From contig NW_024470382.1 of the NCBI RefSeq assembly GCF_900496995.4, positions 372,001 through 436,000 of the forward strand: a stretch of DNA of 64,000 bases, in the 5' to 3' direction. A program made the translations under genes and the position numbers. Each line of letters opens with the position of its first letter. The first letter of the stretch is position 1. The notes beneath the pieces were generated by a model. That model did no database searches, was not told the origin of the DNA, and saw only the letters and a program-made list of their open reading frames with translations. Shown here in pieces: positions 27,116 to 37,425 of this stretch. The stretch comes from Aquila chrysaetos chrysaetos. Lineage: Eukaryota > Chordata > Aves > Accipitriformes > Accipitridae.

Positions 27116-30100
27116 CTGCAGGAAGAGTGAAGCTCAGAGGGGGTTGGTTGGATGGCCTGACCCTCTCTGCCCCTCTCACCTGTCCCTTCTGCTGCATGTT
27201 TCTGGGGACTTGCAATCACTGCCCTTCTGGGTGCTGGGGCTGACCCTCATCAGCAGGAGTGACAGCTTACCCTCTGCTTCAGGAGGGTGAGTGCACCCTC
27301 ACTGGGCTAATGCAAACAGAGTGTGTCCACCAGGGATGCTAGGATCTCCATGCCCACTGAGATGCCTTTACCCAGTTTCTCCCACCCTGCTGCCTTCAGG
27401 TGCCTCTACCCTGCCTACCTAATGTCTCCCGGCAAAAAGGTTTATGGCAATGCTTCTGCCTGCCTGCCAGGCTGAGACTGGGATGGAGATAGGAGCCTCT
27501 ACCCCACCATGTGTCTGCACCGGGTTGGCCCTGATGCAGATAAAATGAGTGATGGGGGTTTCAGCACTCACCTTTCTGCTCTGTACACACCACAGTGGCT
27601 GCCGAGCCCTGCTTGCATGGCCCCAGACCCATCTCTCTCTGCTGGCACTCCAGGAGCAGCGACTCAGTCCCCTGGCAGCTCATCCCCTCCAGCAAGGCAT
27701 GGCCGTCGCCCCGGCTTTGCTGGGCTCCGACGGGCGCCGACAGGGCTGGCCCGCAGCCCAGCTGCCTGCAGATCACGCCGGCTTCCAGCAGGCTCCAGCC
27801 AGTGCTGCACACCCCGTGCCAGGTAGCTTCGTAGAGCACTTCCACCCGTCCCGCGCAGGGACCAGGACCATCTTTCACCCGCACCTGCAAGGGGTTTGTG
27901 CCTGCAAGGAAGAGCACAAGGGGTAAGGTCGCCCCTCTGACTCCATATGGCGATGAGAGCTGCTGATTTGCTCCCGGGCATTTTTTTCCTGTGCCCTGCT
28001 GAAGGCAAGCCGCCAGCACCTGCAACTAGCTATGAGGCATGGATTGCCTTTACTTCATCACCTTGTACAAGATGCCTTAATAAGCAACGTCACTGCAGGG
28101 CTGGTATCTGTGAGGTGGGGCTCATGGGAGATCCACACCCACCTCCCCAGTGGCACTGGACTTCTGTGTCTAGGAAAGGTGCGCCTGGATTTTTATTTTT
28201 TTTTAAGTAAGGTTCTGTCCATCCCAGGATGCTGTCACTGATGAGCTAGAGGGACACAGTCTAGGTTAAATCAATATGAGTTTGGCGCACAACTCCTGTT
28301 TAAGGCAGGGTGGCATTTTTTGCTCAACTCCAGGCCAAGTGGCTGGGTGAAAGCTGACTCCTGCTCTGATGCTGGGGATGGGGAAGAGTGAAAAGACAAC
28401 AGAGAGCTTGGTGCAGCCCTGGATGGAGTAGAACAGCAGCTCAAGCACCTGTCAAGCCCCACCTTGCGTGGACACCAACCACCCTGGCTCACCCGTCCCG
28501 GTCCCTGCAGGCTGGTGTTACCTGAGCACACCACACCAGCATCCTCGCTGTGGGCGCAGTTGTGCTCTCCCCAGTTGTTCAGCTCACACTCAGTGAGCGT
28601 AGACTCGGTCCCAGTGCAGTGAATGTTATCCAGCCAGATGGGATCTGACCCTGGCCCGAAATGAGCTGAGCCCGGTGCTGACAGCACCACCCCGCAGCCC
28701 AGCTGCCTGCACACCACGGCACCGTCTTGGAGGTCCCAGGTGTCGTCGCACACGGTCCCCCACTTCTGGTTGTGAAAGACCTCGACTCTCCCCAGGCAGC
28801 TGTTCGAGCCGTTCACCAGCCGCAGTGGGCGCTGCTCCGAAGTGTCCGTGTCTGTGAAGGGAGAAAGGGGCATGTTCATGCCTGACCGTCATCCACGGCT
28901 CCAGCTGGGCTTTGCGACATGCTAAGCTGCAGGAAAATCAGAGTATCCTTCCGCGTGTGCAGCCTCCGGCTGCCTGGGAAAGGTGCTACAGCAACAGGGC
29001 TGGCTTGGGATTTGCTTCTCATTGGGGTGAGTAAGGAGCAGTCACAGCTCCAGAGCTTGGGGCTTGGAGTCTGACAAAGGGTTCTGGGGTCAATAGTGAC
29101 TATGGGAGGGTCCTGGGGTCAACAATGACTATGGGGGGGTTCCTGGGGTCAACAATGACTATGGGGGGGTTCCTGGGGCCAGTAGTGAGTATGGGAGGTG
29201 GTAGGAGGCATTGCCCAATGAATTTGTGCAGCTAGAGCTATTGGAAAGGGGAAAGGTGGGAGAAGGGTTTGCTCTTCCTACACAAAATCATCCTAACAGC
29301 ATGCTGAGATCTCACAGCCTGCACTGACACAGGGAAGAGCATCACCCACTGTGGCATTCATACCCTTCTCTCAATTTAATTTTATTTTTTTAGACAAGGG
29401 TGAAGTAAAGGCATCTATCCCTGGCTACCTGGGATGCGATTGAGCTGATCTTGCACCCCAACCTGCACAGTACTTATCCCAACCAATGTGGATCACCTGA
29501 GCACACCACGCCAGCATCTTTCTGGTGGTCACAGCTGTTGGATCCCCATGGCCTGGTCTGGCATTCAGAGAGAGCAGCTTCTCTCCCCGTGCAGTTCACG
29601 TTATCCAGCCAGATGCTGCCAGACCCTTGCCCGAAGTGAGCCGAGCCCAGGGCTGAAGTGGCCGTCCCGCAGCCCAGCTGCCGGCAGACCACCACCGCCT
29701 CGGCCATGCTCCAGCCGTTGTCGCACACCGTCCCCCATTGATGGTTGTGGAGCACCTCCACGCGTCCTGCACAGCGGTTGGGGCCATTCTCCAGGCGCAG
29801 ATGAGCTGGTGTGCTGGTGGCTGTGGCTGTGCCTGTATCTGTGCCTGCTCCTGTGACATGAGACACAACAGGAGCGTCAGACCAGGTCTCCCCCAAGGTG
29901 CTTCTTCTTGCTACCATGGGGGAAGTTCCCATGTCCACAAAGAACGGCTAAGGAATAGCTAAAGTTTGGGGCTAAAGATCTCAGGTGCGGGCAAAACCAG
30001 CTGTGCAACCTCAGAGCCTGTGCACATTCAACATAAGCACAAGCAAACCATAAATGGCTGCAATCCTTTTTTTAGTCCTCCCTGGTGGCTGCCCATGAAC

Positions 30101-33100
30101 CCTTCACATGGCCACAGCAGCCCACCAAAGGGAGAGGCTTTCTGTGGACCCCCATTGCCACTGCCCCTTCTTCAAAAAGACTTCAGAGCCCCCCCCACCT
30201 CATCTTTGCACAGCCTGTAGGCTGCTGGTCCCCATAGTGTGGTGGGCTGGGACCTTGCTAGGAGCATCTAGCACCCAGCTCAGTGCTTCCCCTCTCTCCT
30301 TGGTGCCCATGCAAGCACACTTTTTGTGTGCTGCCCAAAGGGCATCATTCCCTTCCTATCATACCTGCTGCTCCTTACTTTCATGGACCTGTGTGCTAAC
30401 GAGTGCCAGCATGACATGTTGTCAGAGATGGGACAAGGTCACCCACCCAGGTGTCTGCTGCTCAGCCCTTGGCTGCAGCTGTGAAACTGGTATGAATCCC
30501 CGGAGCAGAGCAACCTCCGCTGAACTTCTCCTCCTGGTCTACAAGCATGATGTTACCTGTGCATACGACGCTGGCATCTTCTGTATGGTCACAGTTGTTG
30601 GCACCCCAAGGACTGGCCAGGCATTCAGACAGGGCAGCTTCGGTCCCTCTGCACTGAACGTTGTCCAGCCAAATGTGGCCCGAGCCCTGGCCAAAGTGAG
30701 CTGTGCCATAGGCTGAGACCGCCATCCCGCAGCCCAGCTGCCGGCACACCACTCTGGCATTGGGAAAGCTCCAGTCGTCATCACACACGGTTCCCCACTG
30801 GTTGTCATGCATCACCTCTACTCTTCCAGAGCAGCGGTTCGGGCCGTTTACCAGGCGGAGCTCTGTAGGACCAATGTGGACGGACCTAGGGTAGCTGGAT
30901 GAGTCTGCGAAGGGCACAAGAGTTGCACCATGAAAACCCCCTTGCCCCTCATTTCTGGAGGACCGTTCTGCACTCCACTATGGTTGCTGACTGCACCCAG
31001 CGGTTACCAAAGTGCAGCCACCTTGGGACTGGGACAGGGGTGATGCCACATGGTCCCAGCAACCCGTGGTCTTTCCAGCTGTGGCTGGAGATCCTGAGGA
31101 TGGGTGGGACAGGAGAAGGCAGAAAGCTTTTTTTCCTGGTGTTCATGGGGCACCTCATCCTCTTTGCAGGAGGAGGTGACAACCAAGGGGGCTCAGCACA
31201 CCCATGTGCCGATGTCTGTTGGGACAATTCTGGCACCAGTGGCTCCAGCACCTACCAATTGCCATGAGCACCTGCACCTCAATCAGCCACCAAAGCTCCA
31301 AGCTTTTGGAGCTCCAAGCTTTTGGAGCCTCGCAGTTTGTGGTCATAAAAGAGTGTTCTTTAGGTGATTGCAGCTTGCCAGAGGCAAGGGCGTGGAAACC
31401 ATCCTGTCTCTCATGTTGGTGATGGGGAGGAGGAATGTGGGTGTCTCCTCCCGGCCGTTTTCTCCCCTGCCTAAGGCTGCGTCTCACAGTGTCTGCCTGC
31501 AAAACACAATGGGTGTCTAGCCCTCCCTGTGCTCCCAAAACATGCAGCCAAAGCAAGTCGTGTGGGGGTCCTGCTCACCACGGAGGTGCGTGATGTGCAA
31601 GGGGTCCCTACGCATCTCCCAGAGGTGATTCAGCATCTCAGGAAGGTGGAGTTAGCACAGATAATGTTTCCAAGCCTGATTCCTAAATTGTTCCCTAGCC
31701 TGCAGTCCCTTGTATGGGACAAACCACAAAACCATCCCTTGCTGGGGCCATGGGTGCTCTGTGCCGCAGGGAGCTTTTGGAAAACTGGGGGGCAACACTC
31801 CTTGCGAGTGAATTGCTTTGCAGACCACTTTTTGTCATGTCCCCCTGCACCATAATTTCCATGGGGCATTACCTGAGCACACCACGCCAGCATCTTCGCC
31901 GTGGTGGCAGTTGTTCTTTCCCCAGCCCTTCGTCCTGCAGTAAGACAGGGCGACCTCCGTCCCCGTGCAATTCACATCATCCAGCCAGATGCGACCGGAC
32001 CCTGCCCTGAAATGCCCGGCCCTGGAGGCTGACAGCACCGCGCCGCAGCCCAGCTGCCGGCACACCACACCAGCATCCTTCAGGTCCCAGTGGTCATCGC
32101 ACACCGTTCCCCACTGGTTCTCATAGAAGACCTCGACCCTGCCGGCACAGCGGTGCGGGCCATCTGACAGGCGGAGGGGAGCCCGCTCGGAAGCAACCAG
32201 GTCTGCAAGAGGGATACAGAGAGGGTCTGCTGCTGAAGAGCAGCACTGGGAAAGGCTGTGCTGCTTGCACGAGCTTGACAAAGCCTCTGCAAATGGCTGC
32301 AGCTTATGTGAACCACGGATGTGATTCTCCTTTGGCTTAAAGACAAACCAGACAACCCAAGTCCAGGAGAGAAAATGCTCTGCAAACCCCCTTTTTGAAA
32401 GACAATTATCTTTAAAGGGGCTTCAGATACTTTTTTGCTTAGTATTCCCAATCAATGAAAAGGAAAACACTGCCAGCTGGACTGAAAACTCCAGGAAACT
32501 CTATGTAGGGAGTAGCTGCCAGGCATCTGATGGAAAGGGGGGACAGTCTGTGTGCAACCTGGTGCTTCAATTAGCGATTTGCATGAAGTGATAGGGAGCC
32601 TGCGCAGCAAATGAGCCCATGGCCCCTAGCCAAGTGGAGCTGTGTCTTAGAGGAGGGCATTACACCGGCTGAAACTACAGCAAGGAAGGAAAATATGAGG
32701 TGTTTAATGGCTGAGGCAGTAAGCACTGGAGGGGCTGAGCTGCGGTGGGATGCCCAGGTTGGGATTTGGGTAGAGACTGCAGCATCCCCTGGAGAAGGGG
32801 ATGCAAAATGAGGCAGGCAGAGGCAGAAAAAAATAAGAAAAGCACCTTGGCATCCCACTTGCAGCACAATTGGTCCCCTCCTGGAAAGCCTTCATGTCTG
32901 TAGGGCACAGAGCAGAATAAATGCTCCTGTTTGCACTGGGGGGAAGAGGACTTTGTGCCCTTTGTAAACAAACCAGCTGGCCCTGAAGATGTGGCCAACA
33001 CAAATAAGCAATTTCTGGTTTTGACTGTCACCGATTGGTAAGGCTCCAAGCATTTCCCAACCACTCTGTGCAAGGGCAGCAGCGCAGAGGCCAGGATAAT

Positions 33101-33376
33101 TACGTGGCTAACGAGGTCTCCTTCCCCATCCGCTGCTTTCTCTTCCTTTTTAAAGGCTGATGAGTCAAAGGAAGCTTTGCCCCATCCATCTGCAATCCCA
33201 GTCCCCCCCATTCCTGCAGATCACTGACCCCCTCTTTCTCCTAGGATGCTCCTTCCCCCGTGCAAGAGCCACTCACCACAGAGGCACACCAGGTAGATGA
33301 GGAGCCCTGCTGTGGCGAAGCCAGCCCAGTTGCTGTGCAGGGACAGGAGGCAACGTCCCGAAAACCCCATGCCCAT
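26996..33376 (-). CDS. SRCR gene B: WC1/CD163-like receptor, 5 SRCR domains + TM (spliced)
   Basis: A type I membrane receptor of group B SRCR type. Exons 5' to 3': signal exon 33376-33277; SRCR exons 32202-31873, 30904-30557, 29850-29497, 28851-28522, 27901-27572; transmembrane exon 27115-26996. All junctions are phase 1 with AG/GT sites and all SRCR exons are multiples of 3, so the frame is open from the ATG to the end of the transmembrane exon (about 640 aa). The cytoplasmic tail exon or exons downstream of 26996 were not found, so the listed 3' end is that of the last recognised exon. The last SRCR domain and the start of the transmembrane exon (SCSVL) resemble gene A, implying that A and B share a common 3' module. 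Five domains is also the number in mammalian SSC5D, but that protein is described as soluble, so orthology is not claimed. Confidence 0.8.
27572..27901 (-). CDS. Gene B SRCR domain 5 (membrane-proximal, divergent)
   Basis: Exon of 330 bp starting [12 protein letters not shown], with WHGVCSTGW and [14 protein letters not shown]. About nine in ten residues match domain 14 of gene A. Eight cysteines. Confidence 0.9.
28522..28851 (-). CDS. Gene B SRCR domain 4
   Basis: Exon of 330 bp starting [15 protein letters not shown]. Eight cysteines, [25 protein letters not shown], ends [10 protein letters not shown]. Confidence 0.9.
29085..29200 (+). repeat. Minisatellite, about 34-bp unit x 3-4
   Basis: Units with the core CTGGGGTCAACAATGACTAT followed by a G run repeat in tandem, with one divergent unit at each end. 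It lies in the intron between domains 3 and 4 of gene B. Confidence 0.75.
29497..29850 (-). CDS. Gene B SRCR domain 3 with Thr/Ala linker
   Basis: Exon of 354 bp, the longest SRCR exon in the window. Its first 17 residues are a Thr/Ala/Gly linker ([17 protein letters not shown]) before LRLENG, a possible O-glycosylated spacer. Eight cysteines, [11 protein letters not shown], ends [10 protein letters not shown]. Confidence 0.9.
30557..30904 (-). CDS. Gene B SRCR domain 2
   Basis: Exon of 348 bp starting [21 protein letters not shown], with an extended N-terminal linker. Eight cysteines, [23 protein letters not shown], ends [10 protein letters not shown]. Confidence 0.9.
31873..32202 (-). CDS. 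Gene B SRCR domain 1
   Basis: Exon of 330 bp starting [15 protein letters not shown]. Eight cysteines, [34 protein letters not shown], ends [10 protein letters not shown]. Confidence 0.9.
33277..33376 (-). CDS. Gene B signal-peptide exon
   Basis: Starts at ATG 33376 (a second ATG lies two codons later). Encodes [13 protein letters not shown]..., ending in a hydrophobic stretch [14 protein letters not shown], and a donor TGTG|GTGAGT in phase 1, matching the first SRCR exon. 100 bp. A typical leader exon for the family. Confidence 0.8.
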
Positions 33377-34869
33377 CACATACGCCTTAGGACAGGTGAC
33401 CGTCCCAGTACGAGCTGCAAGCTGAGCTGGGTGCTGTGGGTGCTGACAGCAGGCTTGTCCCCTCCTCCGCAGTAATGTGCCTCGTGTTTGCCCGGCACTC
33501 ATCCCTCCTCCAGCACTGACCCCTCCTCCCTGCTGTCTCCGGGATTTTGCCCTCTGGTTTGAAGAGATTTAAGTGTGTCCCCCAGCACCCAAGCCATGTC
33601 TGCTAAGAGGCTCCCCCCATTCACAGCTGCGTCTGCCCCATTTCATCCCCACCTCCCCGGTCCCCAGCCAGCTCCAGGCTGCAGATCCAGCAGAAGGAGG
33701 GTTTGCAATGCTCAATTATGGAGGTTTGCATCCTCAGGAAAAGCTGAGTCTTGTCTTGCAAGTATCCAAAGGTGAACCCCTGCTATACAGAGATATCCCC
33801 AGGGTGCTTGCAGAGGGCAAGAAGCCTCCTTTCCCCTCCCAAAATAAAGAGTTTCGAGGGGTTGTGTACATTGAATAGTATGCTCTGGCTGGAGTCTGCC
33901 CCAAAGTCTCATTGCTGAAGTCGTCGCATGTATAAAATGCACAGTCTGTATTCTGGGAGTATCACATAATATAAAGAGTAAGGGGATGGTGGTCCAGAAA
34001 CCGTGCTGTAGCTACTGACATTAAGCTGCACACATGCTCAGGTTTCGGGCACCCCCCATTGTGTTGATTCTCATCCTTAGTTTAAGGGAATTCGGGGAAT
34101 ATACAGACTGATCTCTGAGGTGGGCAATGGTTTACCACAAACCTCCAGGTTTGTGCTAAACATCCCCCTGCTTGTACTATAATTTGGGGTTTCAGTGAAT
34201 GGTCTTGTTACCTGCAAGCAGCGGGATGGGCTGTGATGGCACGCCTGGGATGACCTGTGGGTTTTTGCATCCCAAGGCTGGAGTTGGAGGCATGGCTATG
34301 GGGCAAGGAGCCTGCCCAGTCCCTGGGGCTGGTGCAAGGAAAGCAGAGCATCGCCGAGCCCTGGGACCAGGACACTGGACTGGTTGGGCTCCTGGCTGTG
34401 CCATCATCAGAGATGACGGAGCTGGGCATGGTCATGCCTGGCAGAGAGAGCAAAGAGGGGAGCTCAGCACCTCCCCACGCCACAGCCAAGGACCCTGCAG
34501 CCCCTTTCCCTTCTCAGCTCCTGGTGAGGGAGGAAGGTCATCCATCCTCAAGAGATGAGTCCTCTCCTCAACCCCCCTCCCTGGGCTGTCTCCACTCAAA
34601 CCCAGCCTGCAGCCCCCATGACACCAGGCATAATGGACAGCAGGCATCAACATTTCTGAGACAACCCCGCGGGGCACACCCCCCCTCTTTATGACCATGA
34701 GATGGGAAACGGCTACATCCCATTCAGTCCATGCTGGGCTGCTAGCTCCCCAGGGCCACAGGCTCCCACGGCTGTGCAGGGTGAGCTGAACCAAATATAA
34801 AGAGTCTCAGCAAAAAAGCAGTCCTGAAAGGATGCTCCGTGCGGCGAACGTGGCCTGGGGAAGGGTTGC

Positions 34870-34980
34870 CTGAGTACACAGCACTGGCATCTTCCCTGCT
34901 GTGGCTGAGCTGGGCACTTGGAAAGGGCAGTTTCTGGCCCCATGCAGTCCACGTTGCTCAGCTGAATCCCGCCTGGCACC
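34870..34980 (-). pseudogene. Remnant of an SRCR exon (3' part only)
   Basis: The minus strand reads IQLSNVDCMGPETALSKCPA, matching the family IWLDNVxCxGTEAALSxC segment. Then part of the WGxxNC segment is deleted, and QCCVLRQ replaces ASVVCSG in a shifted frame. The donor position is GC instead of GT. The 5' half of the domain is missing. It is a decayed domain from a lost gene or from an extra exon of B or C. Confidence 0.75.
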
Positions 34981-35853
34981 TATATAAAAATCTTACTGCC
35001 CTGTGGTGGAAGATAACCATTAATTTTCAGCCTTTTGTGGCTGCAAAGTTTAAGCCTTTCCTAAAGAGAGCTCCCTCATCTTTTCAATTCACTGCTGTCA
35101 CCGTGGGAGGCTCATGCCAAGAAGAGGAGCCCCAACAGCTTCCCTGCCCACCTCCAGCTCCCTGTAGTCTGAACATCATCTTAGGGGCTGCAGGAAGGTT
35201 TGTTACCCCACCAGTAACTAAGGTGCAGCCCTTGGCATGACGCAGCATGGAGGCACGACATCTTGCCCCTGTGATTTGCCTGCACAGCTACTCGTACCCT
35301 TCAACCTGGAAAAATGAGCCTGGATGGTCCAATATCTCCTTGTGAAGCCACGTAAGCACGATGTAATAACGGTGAAGCCAGAAAAACAGAGTGAGATTGC
35401 ATTCCCTGTAGGCTTGTCACGGGGGATTTAAAAATGAGAGAGAGAGGGGGAGAAATGAGGGGTTTGGATCATTTAAAGAATCACCTCCAATTGTATTAGT
35501 AATAAAAAATGATTTAATAGAAATCTATATGAAAGTGCAACTTCACAGAATTCAATGGCAAGGTTCACTCTATTAGTACATGGATAAAATGCACTAAGGA
35601 CAAGCAAGTTAGAATCAGACTAAACTTATGTATATAGGGACCAAAACTGTAACAGGGTAAAAGGGAATGTTACAAAGAATTAATTTCTTGTGATTTGTGC
35701 AAAGATGGGGAATGTGGGAAAGGGTAAGGGAGACCCTTCTTTTGAGTCACTAGGTTCAGAGAAGAACCCCTTGCTTTCTTAACTCCTGTCGGAGTCTAAG
35801 TGCAGCTGGATCGACTCCTAGTCCCAGACTTGGGCAACTGTTTATATCTAAAG

Positions 35854-35891
35854 GGATTATAATAGCATATACGTATATGCTATTATAATCC
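35854..35891. repeat. Perfect 38-bp palindrome in AT-rich tract
   Basis: The left arm GGATTATAATAGCATATAC is followed directly, with no spacer, by its exact reverse complement. The surrounding 35840-36000 is rich in TATA-type dinucleotide steps. Confidence 0.9.
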
Positions 35892-36838
35892 TATCTATAT
35901 GTACTATTATAAAGGTATGTATATACATAATAGTATATACATATAATAGCATATAACATACTTAATATATTTGCTATAACATACTTGCTATAGACTATTC
36001 AGGTTAGTACACACACATGCATAAAGACACTAAGAGATATACATAAAAGAGTAAAAGAGAATAAGAGAGAGAGAAAAAAAGAGGCTTCCCTCTTAAAAAT
36101 TCCCCTCAAGGTCAGTGAAAACAGTCACATCTAATGCTTCGGCATCTTTCTCAATGGGTGAAGGGTCAAGCCTCAAGGAGAGAATCAGCCCAGGTCGTGT
36201 GAGCTTTCAGAGGTGACAGACCTCCGATTTTCACAAACAGGAAAGTTTGTGAGCTCTGAGAGGCGTCCCGCTCAGAGGGAGATGCTGGTCGCAGCCCGCT
36301 GTGGTCCAGGAGAGCTCAAAGGGTCTCAGTACCACTGTTCATGGGTTCAAGAGATGATTGACTTTCATCATTAACAAATTTCTAGAATCCCAGCTGCGTT
36401 GGAAAATTCTGAGACTGTTGGAGAATAACTCAAAACATAGATAAGGGATGCTCCCAGATTGTCAGGGGAGGATTGTAATGTCTCAAGGTTGTTATGAGAA
36501 AGAACCGGCTGTGGGTTGTTATGAGAACCGTCTATCTCTACTCCTGTCCCCTGCCTCCGCCGGGCAGCAGGAGTCCTTGAGACGCACAGCATATCTCCCT
36601 GTCTTCGCTGTGTAAGAGTTCCTGGCACAGTCAAGGGTCGCTTAACTGCCCGACTCATTGCACTTATGCTAAGGCCCAGCAAGCCTTCCCAAATTTGTAA
36701 ATCAGCCTGGAGAGGGGGAAAGAAATGCACCACCACAGTAATGAGCTGGGTTGTGAAGTCCTGCAAGGTGTGAAACGCGTGATGGAAAAGTGGAAATCAC
36801 TGATGTCCAGGGTAAACAAATCATTTTTGACTAGTAAG

Positions 36839-37420
36839 TGTCGTGTTTTAACCCCAGCCAGCAACTAAGTACCACTCACCTGCTCACACACTTCCCCCCC
36901 CACCCAGTGGGATAGGGCAGAGAATCAGGAAAAAAAAAGGTAAAACTCATGGGTTGAGATAAGAAGAGCTTAATAGAACAGAAAGGAAGAAAATAATAAT
37001 AACAATAATAAAATGACAATTATAATAATAAAAGGATTGGAATATACAAAACAAGTGATGCACAGTGCAATTGCTCACCACCCGGTGACCGATGCCCAGT
37101 TAGTTCCTGAGCAGCAATCCCCTGCCAGGCCAACTCCCCCCACTTTATATACTAGGCATGACATCACATGGTATGGAATACTCCTTTGGCCAGTTTGGGA
37201 CAGATGTCCTGGCTGTGTCCCCTCCCAACTTCTTGTGCCCCTCTGGTCTTCTTGCTGGCTGGGCACGAGAAGCTGAAAAATCTTTGACTTAATGTAAACC
37301 CTCCTTGGCAACAACTGAAAACCTTGGTGTGTTCCCAATGTTCTTCTCATCCTGAACCCAAACATAACACTATACCAGCTACTAGAAAGAAAATGAACTA
37401 TCCCAGCTGAAACCAGGACA
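36839..37420 (-). mobile_element. Solo ERV-type LTR with 5-bp target duplication
   Basis: 582 bp bounded by TG...CA and flanked by the direct repeat GTAAG (36834-36838 and 37421-37425). On the minus strand it has a TATATAA promoter box (about 37149-37142) and an ATTAAG-type poly(A) region near 36970. There is no internal retroviral sequence on either side, so it is a solo LTR left by recombination. A 5-bp duplication is typical of ERVL-type integration. Homologous to 1-423. Confidence 0.85.
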
Positions 37421-37425
37421 GTAAG

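Larger units (their letters stand above)
33377..36838. other. Intergenic region between genes B and C, left part
   Basis: Contains the promoter side of gene B, one broken SRCR exon (34870-34980) and an AT-rich tract with a palindrome. The stretch about 35490-36830 reads like an old interspersed repeat, possibly an ERV remnant, but I cannot name it. No intact frame. Confidence 0.45.

Noticed and set aside
34192-34560. Possible extra exon of an SRCR gene upstream of gene B
   Set aside because: Frames lack SRCR motifs and a hydrophobic segment, and no acceptor-donor pair in phase 1 was convincing.
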